Positions 42,204-50,176 of a stretch of 64,000 nt of DNA are shown in pieces (the first letter of the stretch is position 1; each line of letters opens with the position of its first letter). The position numbers and the translations under genes were made by a program. The notes under the pieces are model-generated. The model did no database searches. It was given only the letters and a program-made list of their open reading frames with translations, and was not told where the DNA came from. This DNA is from Providencia sp. R33 (lineage in GTDB: Bacteria; Pseudomonadota; Gammaproteobacteria; Enterobacterales; Enterobacteriaceae): contig NZ_CP072453.1 of the NCBI RefSeq assembly GCF_019343475.1, positions 2,666,001 to 2,730,000 on the forward strand. The letters are read 5' to 3'.

Positions 42204-43409
42204 ATGGATCATTTTAGTGCTACCTCATTTCGCCGATTATTTCCTGCGATAACGTCCTCAACACTCTTTTTTGATAGTGCAGCAACGGCGTTGAAACCGC
42301 TTGCCATGATTGAGGCTTCCAACGATTACTACCGCTTATCTGGTAGTTCGGTTTACCGTGGGCAATCCCCCGAGTCATTAAAATTAACCCGCGATTATGA
42401 GCAAGGCCGTATCCGAGCGGCGAAATTTATTAATGCTGCCAGCGAAAGTAATATTATTTGGACGCGCGGGACGACTGAGTCAATTAATCTCATTGCTCAA
42501 AGTTATTTTCGCCCTATTTTACAAGCAGGTGATGAAATCATTGTCAGTGAAATAGAACATCATTCAAATTTATTACCATGGATGATAGTCGCTAAACAAA
42601 CTGGCGCTAAAATTATAAAATGGCCCATCGAACAAGGTGCATCACTCAATTTAGAGACACTAAAGTCACTGCTGACTAACAAAACTAAAGCCATTGCAAT
42701 TACACAAATGTCGAACGTCACAGGCTTCCAGCCTGATTTATCCACCATCACTCATCTTGCTCATCAAATGGGAGCTCTAGTTATCGTTGACGGCGCACAA
42801 GGTGTTGTACATTGCCCAGTTGATGTGAGCGCAGAGAATATCGATTTTTACGTTTTTTCCGCCCATAAACTTTATGGCCCAACAGGCCTTGGTGTTTGTT
42901 ATGGAAAAACAGAATTGTTAGAAGACATGGCGCCTTGGCATGGTGGGGGAAAAATGTTGACTGAGGTGACTTTTGAAGACTTCACTCCAGCACCAATTCC
43001 CCAATGTTTTGAAGCAGGCACACCAAATATAGCTGGCGTGATTGCTTTTTCAGCCGTTCTCGAGTGGATTCAATCTATCGATTTAGTGCAAGCAGAAGCC
43101 TATACTTGCTCACTTATCGAACAAGCCAATAGAAAACTCTCACGCATTCCAGGTTTTATTGGTTATAGTGTGCCTAATTCACCTTTACTTTCATTTAATT
43201 TTGAAGGTATTCACCATAGCGATTTAGGTGTGCTCTTAACTGAGCAACATATTGCACTACGCTATGGGCAGCATTGTACTCAACCTTTAATGGATGCCTT
43301 GAATATTAGTGGCTGCATACGCATCTCTGTGATGCCATACAATAACTCGCAAGATATTGATAAGCTAATTCATGCAGTCACACTCTCGCTTTCAATACTC
43401 AATGACTAA
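42204..43409 (+). CDS. csdA: CsdA, cysteine desulfurase
   Basis: A PLP enzyme that takes sulfur from cysteine and passes it to CsdE as persulfide. It has 401 residues from the ATG at 42204, which gives MDHFSATSFRRLFPAI and fits the family; the frame is open 24 codons upstream but those residues are unlike CsdA. The PLP lysine is in FSAHKLYGPTGLG, the aspartate in VDGAQGVVH, and the catalytic cysteine in RYGQHCTQPLM. An unusual difference is the SSVYRGQSPES stretch where E. coli has NVHRSQ. The gap to csdE is 30 bp. Confidence 0.95.
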   Translation: MDHFSATSFRRLFPAITSSTLFFDSAATALKPLAMIEASNDYYRLSGSSVYRGQSPESLKLTRDYEQGRIRAAKFINAASESNIIWTRGTTESINLIAQSYFRPILQAGDEIIVSEIEHHSNLLPWMIVAKQTGAKIIKWPIEQGASLNLETLKSLLTNKTKAIAITQMSNVTGFQPDLSTITHLAHQMGALVIVDGAQGVVHCPVDVSAENIDFYVFSAHKLYGPTGLGVCYGKTELLEDMAPWHGGGKMLTEVTFEDFTPAPIPQCFEAGTPNIAGVIAFSAVLEWIQSIDLVQAEAYTCSLIEQANRKLSRIPGFIGYSVPNSPLLSFNFEGIHHSDLGVLLTEQHIALRYGQHCTQPLMDALNISGCIRISVMPYNNSQDIDKLIHAVTLSLSILND

Positions 43410-43439
43410 ATCAATACTAAAGATAAAAAAGGAAGCCTA

Positions 43440-43898
43440 ATGACTTCGACTAAATATGAACTTGCTCCGCACCCTTTTGGTACAGAGATTGGAATTCAGG
43501 AAATAGTTGAACAGTTTTCCGCACAAAAAGCATGGGAAGATAAGTACCGTTTGCTAATCCAATTAGCGAGGCAATTACCTGCATTAACTGACGATGAGAA
43601 ACAACAAACTCAAGAAGTGAAAGGCTGCGAAAACCGCGTATGGATTGGCGCACTGATTAATGATGATGAGACTTTCCACTTCTATGGTGACAGTGAAGGC
43701 CGTGTGGTAAAAGGGCTTTTTGCGATTTTATTAGCCGCCATTGAACAGAAAACTGCGAAGGAAATCACAGAGCTTGATTTTAATGAGTTACTGGAAAAAA
43801 CAGGTTTACCTAGCCAGCTTAGTGAATCACGCCAAAATGGCATCCAATCATTAATCACAGCAATTCAAAATATTGCTAATGAAATGACACCAGCCTAA
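43440..43898 (+). CDS. csdE: CsdE, sulfur acceptor for CsdA
   Basis: A SufE-like protein of 152 residues. It takes persulfide from CsdA on Cys63 (EVKGCENRVWIG), stimulates its activity, and passes sulfur on, in E. coli in a pathway linked to TcdA (CsdL) and tRNA modification. AAGGAAG precedes the ATG. The gene is directly downstream of csdA and convergent with tcdA, so the three linked functions are neighbours as in E. coli. Confidence 0.95.
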   Translation: MTSTKYELAPHPFGTEIGIQEIVEQFSAQKAWEDKYRLLIQLARQLPALTDDEKQQTQEVKGCENRVWIGALINDDETFHFYGDSEGRVVKGLFAILLAAIEQKTAKEITELDFNELLEKTGLPSQLSESRQNGIQSLITAIQNIANEMTPA

Positions 43899-43904
43899 TC
43901 ATCG

Positions 43905-43934
43905 AAAGAGGCTATCTATCGCAATAGCCTCTTT
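43905..43934. terminator. Two-way terminator between csdE and tcdA
   Basis: AAAGAGGCTAT (43905-43915) and ATAGCCTCTTT (43924-43934) form a perfect 11-bp stem with an eight-base loop between convergent genes. U-tracts are limited to TTT on each side. Confidence 0.75.
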
Positions 43935-43938
43935 ACAG

Positions 43939-44757
43939 CTAATGATTTTTTTCCGCATCCCTTTGGGCTTTCGCCATCATTTTTTTCAACGCATGTGCCA
44001 CAGCAATAAAACCAAAACTGGCCGTAACCATGGTCACAGCACCAAAACCAGACGCACAATCCATTCGCTTAGAACCTTCCGCAGTACTTTTTGCTGCGCA
44101 GACAGTGCCATCGCTTTGTGGATAAACAAGCTGTTCGGTGGAAAACACGCAATCAATCCCTAGCTTACCTTTACCATTTTTGACCACATTAAAGTCTGAC
44201 TTTAGCCGCTCACGAAGCTTTGCGGCTAATGGGTCTTGAATGGTTTTCGCCAAATCTGCCACTTGTATTTGGGTTGGGTCAATTTGACCACCCGCCCCAC
44301 CCGTCGTAACTACAGGGATTTTAAAACGTCTACAATAAGCCAATAGCGCCGCTTTAGGCCTAACACTATCAATGGCATCAATAACGTAATCAAAGCTTGT
44401 ACTGAAGTACTGAGCGACATTATCGACAGTGATGAAATCATCAATCACATTCACCACGCATTCTGGATTAATTTCCAAAATACGTGCTTTCATCACATCA
44501 ACCTTTGGTAAACCAACCGTTGATTTAACGGCATGCAATTGTCGGTTCGTATTGGTGACGCAAATATCATCCATATCAATTAAAGTGATAGCCCCAATAC
44601 CTGAACGAGCAAGCGCCTCCGCAGCCCATACACCAACACCACCTACCCCAACAACACAGACATGGGAACGCGCAAAAAGATGAAGGGCCTGTTGCCCATA
44701 TAAACGCCCGATCCCAGCAAAACGCTGCATCCAAGCATCTGAAAGCTTAGCTTGCAT
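43939..44757 (-). CDS. tcdA: TcdA (CsdL), tRNA threonylcarbamoyladenosine dehydratase
   Basis: An E1-like ATP-dependent enzyme that cyclises t6A37 to ct6A37 in ANN-decoding tRNAs. It has 272 residues (268 in E. coli). The nucleotide-binding motif is VCVVGVGGVGVWAAEALARSGIG near residue 34-56, in two parts, followed by ITLIDMDDICVTNTNRQ. The cysteine-containing C-terminal segment GSKRMDCASGFGAV and a hydrophobic tail are present. It is convergent with csdE, which supplies sulfur to the same tRNA-modification network. Confidence 0.95.
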   Translation of the reverse strand: MQAKLSDAWMQRFAGIGRLYGQQALHLFARSHVCVVGVGGVGVWAAEALARSGIGAITLIDMDDICVTNTNRQLHAVKSTVGLPKVDVMKARILEINPECVVNVIDDFITVDNVAQYFSTSFDYVIDAIDSVRPKAALLAYCRRFKIPVVTTGGAGGQIDPTQIQVADLAKTIQDPLAAKLRERLKSDFNVVKNGKGKLGIDCVFSTEQLVYPQSDGTVCAAKSTAEGSKRMDCASGFGAVTMVTASFGFIAVAHALKKMMAKAQRDAEKNH

Positions 44758-44787
44758 AATAACAAACGACCTTAGTTAAAACGGTAA

Positions 44788-45897
44788 TTACATTGCACCA
44801 AAAAGAGGCTGGTTCTTTTTCAGCACCCAAACGCGTCCATAATGGTTATAAAAACCTGCCATTTTGCCTGCGTCGTGACCTGTTCCGTGGTAAATATCAA
44901 AATGGTGCCCCTTAATCGCTCCCCCCACATCCAAGGCAACCATCATACGCATTTCGTATTGCCCCGTAAATTTACCATTGCCGTCTAAAACAGGTATTTC
45001 CGCCAGCAATGCAGTTCCTGCTGGAATCAACGTTTTATCTGACGCAACAGAAGCTTTTGCTATTAACGGCACTGCACTTGCACCTCTGACAGGTACAAAA
45101 GATTGTGGTTTGAAGAAAACAAACGATGGATTTTCCTCTAATAATTGACGAACTTCTTGCTCACTATGGCTATTTGTCCAATCATGGATAGCTTGTAGGG
45201 ACATTTGGCTTAACGGTACCTCGCCACGGTCAACGAGGACCTTACCAATACTTTTATATGCGTGGCCATTTTTTCCCGCATAACTAAAGAAGTTCAGCGG
45301 GCTACCATCGCCAAAATCCACATAACCACTGCCTTGGACTTCCATCATAAAATTATCTACAGTAGAATTACTGTAAGCCAAAATGAGGTTATTGCTCAGA
45401 GCACCATTATAGATAGCCGCTCGACTAGGTAATCGTGATTTTCCTTTTGGTGGCATTCCATATAATGGATGGCGAAATTCCCCCTGAGGTGAGCGTCTTG
45501 CTTCAATAACGGGGGTGTAATACCCAGTAAATTGAACGTTACCGTAGTTATCAGCACCTTCCATTTGGAATGCTGATAAATTGTAACTGGCAAGTTCTGC
45601 TGGGTTTCCACCTGCCATTAACCAATTTTCAATCGCATGGTAGGTATCACGGTTGTTTTGGAACAAGCGTGGAGATGCTTTTTGAATCTCAACCACTTGC
45701 TGGTTAAAGTCAGGTGCATTTATTGGTTTTCCTTGAACATTTACCTGATTAACTTTTTGTAAATCTTCAACAAGCCGGCCATCTTTATATTGCTGGCCTT
45801 TATCCGTTGGGTGAGTTTGGCATCCTGCCAACAATGAAAAAAAGACGCCTGTGACTATCCACCTATTTACTGTCGACCATTTTTTCACCGATAGCAT
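44788..45897 (-). CDS. mltA: MltA, membrane-bound lytic murein transglycosylase A
   Basis: An outer-membrane lipoprotein that cuts peptidoglycan between MurNAc and GlcNAc, leaving 1,6-anhydroMurNAc. It has 369 residues from the ATG at 45897, preceded by AAAGGTAA; upstream in-frame ATG codons would add 19 residues before the signal peptide. The lipobox is SLLAGC. Conserved regions are QMEGADNYGNVQFTGYYTPV, VQGSGYVDFGDGSPLNFFSY and MMVALDVGGAIKGHHFDIY; the last contains the catalytic aspartate region of the double-psi barrel. It is divergent from the tRNA-fMet genes. Confidence 0.96.
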   Translation of the reverse strand: MLSVKKWSTVNRWIVTGVFFSLLAGCQTHPTDKGQQYKDGRLVEDLQKVNQVNVQGKPINAPDFNQQVVEIQKASPRLFQNNRDTYHAIENWLMAGGNPAELASYNLSAFQMEGADNYGNVQFTGYYTPVIEARRSPQGEFRHPLYGMPPKGKSRLPSRAAIYNGALSNNLILAYSNSTVDNFMMEVQGSGYVDFGDGSPLNFFSYAGKNGHAYKSIGKVLVDRGEVPLSQMSLQAIHDWTNSHSEQEVRQLLEENPSFVFFKPQSFVPVRGASAVPLIAKASVASDKTLIPAGTALLAEIPVLDGNGKFTGQYEMRMMVALDVGGAIKGHHFDIYHGTGHDAGKMAGFYNHYGRVWVLKKNQPLFGAM

Positions 45898-46119
45898 ATT
45901 ATTTACCTTTATTAATCCTAAATTCATGCTCCACCACCCAAATGCAACCCACAATCCAATATGAAACGCACAATAGCAAACCCCAAATGGGAATGAAACG
46001 TGTAAACATATTTAGTTAAATTATTTTTCTTTGCCACACCAATAAAGTTTAAAAAGTAGACATTCCGTGCGTATTTTGTTCTGTAGAATGCAAAAAGTGA
46101 AAAAAAAACACGAAAAAAC

Positions 46120-46147
46120 TTGCATCAGATCTCATCCCGAGTATAGT
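46120..46147 (+). promoter_or_regulatory. Promoter of the initiator tRNA operon
   Basis: TTGCAT (46120-46125), a 16-bp spacer and TATAGT (46142-46147) are followed by the GC-rich discriminator GCCCGC, typical of stable RNA promoters under stringent control. The first tRNA begins at 46161. Confidence 0.75.
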
Positions 46148-46160
46148 GCCCGCTATCGGA

Positions 46161-46237
<77 letters not shown>

Positions 46238-46293
46238 ATACTGATTTAATCAGTAAAGCAGTAAAAAAATCAAAATGTTGTAAAGAATTCAGT

Positions 46294-46370
<77 letters not shown>

Positions 46371-46389
46371 ATTTTTTTACTTCTTCAGT

Positions 46390-46466
<77 letters not shown>

Positions 46467-46586
46467 ATTTTCTCCTCTGACACACCCACTCTCTCTCAAA
46501 ATTATCAATCATCTATTTCGATTTTTACATATAAAAAAAGGCGACTCGCTTTTACTTATCACCTCTTTATTAATTATTCACAATAA

Positions 46587-47837
46587 CTAATTGCGGATCG
46601 CTAACTCACCACCATTACGGAAGTAAGCTTTTACCCCTTCAAAGATAGACTCTGCCATCTGTTGTTGGAACTTAGCCGTCTTCAGTTTACGCTCTTCTTC
46701 TAAGTTACTGATAAACGCAGTTTCAACTAATATTGATGGAATTTCAGGCGCTTTGAGTACCGCGAACCCTGCTTGATCAACCTTATTTTTGTGTAATCGA
46801 TTGACTCTACCCATACGTTTGAGCACTTCATCACCAAATTTCAAACTATCATTAATCGTCGCCGTCTGGACTAAATCTAGCATTGTGTGATCAAGATACA
46901 CATCCCCGCTCTTACTCACACCACCAATTAAGTCAGCCTCATTCTGTGTTTGAGCAAGATAACGAGCCGTGTTGCTGGTTGCCCCTTTAGTCGATAATGC
47001 AAATACAGAGGAACCGTGTGCTGAACGGTTGGTAAATGCATCCGCATGAATAGATACAAATAAATCAGCCTGCATTTTACGCGCTTTTGCGACACGAACT
47101 TTAAGAGGGATAAATACATCCTCATTACGCGTCATATATGCACGCATTTTAGGATCTTTATCAATCAACGCTTTCAAGCGCCGTGCAATTTGCAAGACAA
47201 CATCTTTTTCACGCGTTTTATATTTCCCTATTGCGCCAGGGTCTTCCCCACCATGTCCAGGGTCAATCATAATGATAATCGGGCGATCCGTCCCTGCTTT
47301 ACCCGGTTTTTTCGCTTGTACAGGCATACTTTCTTCGAGGTCACCTTTATTGTAGTCCTCGAGTAATGCTAACAGTGGATCATCACTGGTATCCACACCT
47401 TTACCCGGATAGAAATCAAGGACTAAGCGGTGCTTAAATTCCCCAACAGGCGACATGGTAAAGAATTGCGGAGTCACTTTATTTTTCACTTCGAAAACAA
47501 GGCGTACGGTTTTAGGGTCAAATTGCCCCACCCTGACCAGTTTGAGGTAAGGGTCACGCGTTTGAATTTGAGTTCCCATCTGTTTAAGGACGTTATTTAA
47601 CTGTACGCCCTCAAGGTCAACAACAATACGCTCAGGGTTATTTAGCACAAACTGGCGATACTTTAGCGGAACGCTTGATTCAAGCGTTACACGGGTATAA
47701 CTCGATGCGGGCCAAATACGCACAGCGATCACGCTGCTATTCGCAGAAAAACCGAATGGGCTGACGCTCAGTAACATAACTGCGGCGGCGCCTTGAATAA
47801 AACGGCGCTTAGATGGGCTGTGATCTTGCTGACTCAT
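46587..47837 (-). CDS. amiC: AmiC, N-acetylmuramoyl-L-alanine amidase (Tat substrate)
   Basis: A periplasmic zinc amidase that cuts stem peptides from septal peptidoglycan during daughter-cell separation, activated by NlpD. It has 416 residues (417 in E. coli) from the ATG at 47837. The twin-arginine signal is SKRRFIQGAAAVMLL, as in E. coli AmiC. An AMIN domain follows (about 35-150), then the Amidase_3 domain with the zinc ligands in IDPGHGGEDPGAIG, TREKD and SIHADAF, and the catalytic glutamate in SILVETAFISN. An upstream in-frame ATG would spoil the Tat signal. Confidence 0.96.
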   Translation of the reverse strand: MSQQDHSPSKRRFIQGAAAVMLLSVSPFGFSANSSVIAVRIWPASSYTRVTLESSVPLKYRQFVLNNPERIVVDLEGVQLNNVLKQMGTQIQTRDPYLKLVRVGQFDPKTVRLVFEVKNKVTPQFFTMSPVGEFKHRLVLDFYPGKGVDTSDDPLLALLEDYNKGDLEESMPVQAKKPGKAGTDRPIIIMIDPGHGGEDPGAIGKYKTREKDVVLQIARRLKALIDKDPKMRAYMTRNEDVFIPLKVRVAKARKMQADLFVSIHADAFTNRSAHGSSVFALSTKGATSNTARYLAQTQNEADLIGGVSKSGDVYLDHTMLDLVQTATINDSLKFGDEVLKRMGRVNRLHKNKVDQAGFAVLKAPEIPSILVETAFISNLEEERKLKTAKFQQQMAESIFEGVKAYFRNGGELAIRN

Positions 47838-48032
47838 CAATAATTCCGAACCTAGAACTGAAAAATAAAATGATTTTAGACTATAAGCCAATTATTTGGC
47901 CAGAAATAAGCACTCTAACGAATCATGTGCTCCCTGTCATTAATAATACACATTTATATTTAAAGATATGTAACCCATAAAAATATATTTGTTATTTTTT
48001 TATTCCATCTTTTACTTGATATTTTTCGCCAA

Positions 48033-48071
48033 AAAGAATAAAAATACATAATTAACGAATAAAAATTCACT
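48033..48071. promoter_or_regulatory. Tandem ARG boxes (ArgR operator) of argA
   Basis: Two 18-bp sites separated by 3 bp: 48033-48050 with core AGAAT-AAAA-ATACA, and 48054-48071 with core CGAAT-AAAA-ATTCA. Both resemble the consensus TGAAT-WWWW-ATTCA, the second with one core mismatch. Paired boxes with a 3-bp gap are the standard ArgR hexamer site. The second box ends 13 bp before the argA ATG, so repression is likely direct. Confidence 0.85.
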
Positions 48072-48084
48072 TAAGAGGGTTGTT

Positions 48085-49428
48085 ATGAAAGAGCGCAGCA
48101 CCGAGTTGGTTGATGAGTTTCGCCATTCGGTACCTTATATAAACGCCCACCGCGGCAAAAATTTTATCATTATGCTTGGTGGTGAAGCGATTGCGCACGA
48201 AAATTTCCCAAGTATTGTCAATGATATAGGATTATTGCATAGCTTAGGGATCCGAATTATTGTGGTCTACGGCGCACGTCCGCAGATTGAAGATATTTTA
48301 GCTGAACACAAATACGATGCGGTTTACCACAAACATACCCGTGTGACTGATTCAAATACACTTGAATATGTTAAACAGGCATCTGGTGCGTTACAACTCG
48401 ATATTACCGCTCGCTTGTCAATGAGCTTAAGCAACACACCATTGCAGGGTGCTCATATTAATGTGGTCAGTGGTAATTTTGTCATTGCACAACCACTTGG
48501 TGTTGATGATGGTGTTGATTACTGCCACAGTGGCAGAATCCGTCGTATAAACGAAGAGGCCATTAACAATCAATTAGATAATGGTTCTATTGTATTAATT
48601 GGCCCTGTTGCCGTTTCTGTGACAGGGGAAAGCTTTAATCTCACTTCAGAAGAAATTGCGACTCAGCTAGCCGTGAAAATGAAGGCCGAGAAGCTGATCG
48701 GATTCTGTTCCTCTCAAGGTGTCGCAGATAAAGATGGCAATATTTTATCTGAATTGTTCCCTAATGAGGCAGAGAATCGAATCCAAGAACTTGAATCTGA
48801 AGGGGATTACTACTCTGGAACTGTGCGTTTCTTGCGAGGTGCAGCGAAAGCTTGTCGCCGTGGAGTACGCCGTAGCCACCTGTTAAGTTACCAAGAAAAT
48901 GGCTCTCTTATTCAAGAATTATTCTCTCGTGACGGTATCGGAACCCAAATCGTAATGGAAAGTTCTGAACAAATCCGCCGCGCGAATATCAATGATATTG
49001 GAGGCATTTTAGAGTTAATTCGCCCATTGGAGCAGCAAGGAATACTCGTTCGCCGCTCACGGGAACAACTCGAAATGGAAATCGATAAATTCACGATTAT
49101 TGAACGGGACAATTTAGTGATAGCTTGTGCCGCCCTTTATCCATACCCTGAGGAAAAATTAGGGGAAATGGCTTGTGTCGCCGTTCATCCTGATTACCGC
49201 AGCTCTGCTCGCGGAGAAGAATTACTTCACCGTGTTGCAGTACAAGCAAAACAATTTGGCTTAGAAAAATTATTCGTGTTAACAACACGCAGTATCCACT
49301 GGTTTCAAGAACGTGGTTTTACCCCTGCGGAAATTGAAATGCTGCCATTGAAAAAACAGGCCTTATATAACTACCAGCGCCGCTCTAAAATTTTGATATT
49401 AGATCTAAAGAGCCAGTCTGATAAGTAG
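48085..49428 (+). CDS. argA: N-acetylglutamate synthase (amino-acid acetyltransferase)
   Basis: The first step of arginine synthesis: acetylates glutamate with acetyl-CoA, inhibited by arginine. It has 447 residues (443 in E. coli). The N-terminal amino acid kinase-like domain (about 1-290) binds arginine, with NFIIMLGGEAI and VVYGARPQI. The C-terminal GNAT domain (about 300-440) has LGEMACVAVHPDYRSSARGEELL as the acetyl-CoA loop. AGAGGG precedes the ATG. Regulated by ArgR through the boxes just upstream, and followed by a long-stem terminator. Confidence 0.97.
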   Translation: MKERSTELVDEFRHSVPYINAHRGKNFIIMLGGEAIAHENFPSIVNDIGLLHSLGIRIIVVYGARPQIEDILAEHKYDAVYHKHTRVTDSNTLEYVKQASGALQLDITARLSMSLSNTPLQGAHINVVSGNFVIAQPLGVDDGVDYCHSGRIRRINEEAINNQLDNGSIVLIGPVAVSVTGESFNLTSEEIATQLAVKMKAEKLIGFCSSQGVADKDGNILSELFPNEAENRIQELESEGDYYSGTVRFLRGAAKACRRGVRRSHLLSYQENGSLIQELFSRDGIGTQIVMESSEQIRRANINDIGGILELIRPLEQQGILVRRSREQLEMEIDKFTIIERDNLVIACAALYPYPEEKLGEMACVAVHPDYRSSARGEELLHRVAVQAKQFGLEKLFVLTTRSIHWFQERGFTPAEIEMLPLKKQALYNYQRRSKILILDLKSQSDK

Positions 49429-49469
49429 CGTTCTCTGTTTGAATAAAATAAGTGTTGGTTAGTGCAGTG

Positions 49470-49518
49470 TATGCCCTCAAATTACGAATGGATACCTAAT
49501 TTGGGGGCATATTATTCA
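49470..49518 (+). terminator. Terminator of argA
   Basis: TATGCCCTCAAATTA (49470-49484) and TAATTTGGGGGCATA (49497-49511) pair over 15 bp (one G-U) around a 12-base loop, followed by TTATTCATT. It also separates argA from the convergent gene ending at 49537. Confidence 0.8.
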
Positions 49519-49536
49519 TTGTTAATATCGACTTAA

Positions 49537-50106
49537 TTACGCAATTTGTACAATTCTTGCTTTTTCACAAAGCGGATTGGCATCTAAATGTGGCTTTATT
49601 GCCGCTTCCATTTCAGCAAAAGAGCTTCCATAAAAGTAGAATGCTGTTTCGGTAGGGCCATCCCACACGCCATGAATACTACCGATATCTTCAACGGCTT
49701 CATCTAATACATCAAAAACGTCGTTAATGTCACCATTTTCATAAACTTCATCAGCAAGTTCAGTGCCATTAAAATAAACAGCTAAACCTTCGTGCTCACC
49801 AAAATCGATACGAACATCTTCACCATGAATAAATAAACGAGACCCTTTTGGCGCTAGCATTGAAGTAAATAGCTGGATGATCATGCTAATATTTTCATCA
49901 CTTGCATCGGCAATGGCCAGTTCAATATCACATTCTTGTGCTTCACCATTATCAGCTAGTAGTGTGCCTCCACCCGTGACATGAATATCTTTATCCAGAC
50001 TTTTCATGACTTCATCAAAAGCATCTTCTAAGTCTGCACGCCTAACAGGTTCTAGTCTCGCATTCAACGTAATGGTTACTGCGGTCATCTCTTGCTGGTT
50101 ATCCAT
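49537..50106 (-). CDS. Acidic protein of unknown function downstream of recD
   Basis: A protein of 189 residues that I do not recognise. It is strongly acidic, with many Asp and Glu, and has no signal peptide or membrane segment. The pattern suggests two similar alpha-beta halves: AVTITLNARLEP with a helix and then CDIELAIADASDENI, and LAVYFNGTELADEV with a helix and then TAFYFYGSSFAEMEAAI. That could be a duplicated ferredoxin-like fold, but this is a guess. AAAGG lies seven bases before the ATG, so it is very probably translated. It is co-oriented with recD, 70 bp downstream of it, and absent from the E. coli argA-recD interval. Codon use is like the neighbours. Confidence 0.75.
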   Translation of the reverse strand: MDNQQEMTAVTITLNARLEPVRRADLEDAFDEVMKSLDKDIHVTGGGTLLADNGEAQECDIELAIADASDENISMIIQLFTSMLAPKGSRLFIHGEDVRIDFGEHEGLAVYFNGTELADEVYENGDINDVFDVLDEAVEDIGSIHGVWDGPTETAFYFYGSSFAEMEAAIKPHLDANPLCEKARIVQIA

Positions 50107-50176
50107 ATCATTACCTTTAAATCATTATTATTAACAAGTTAAGTAATTTAATTTTCTAAACTATCACTTGTCATGG

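Noticed and set aside
46555..46586. Terminator of amiC in the AT-rich gap before the tRNA genes
   Set aside because: GCGA and TCGC near 46540-46550 with a T-run give a loop of one base or a five-pair A-T stem; neither is convincing.
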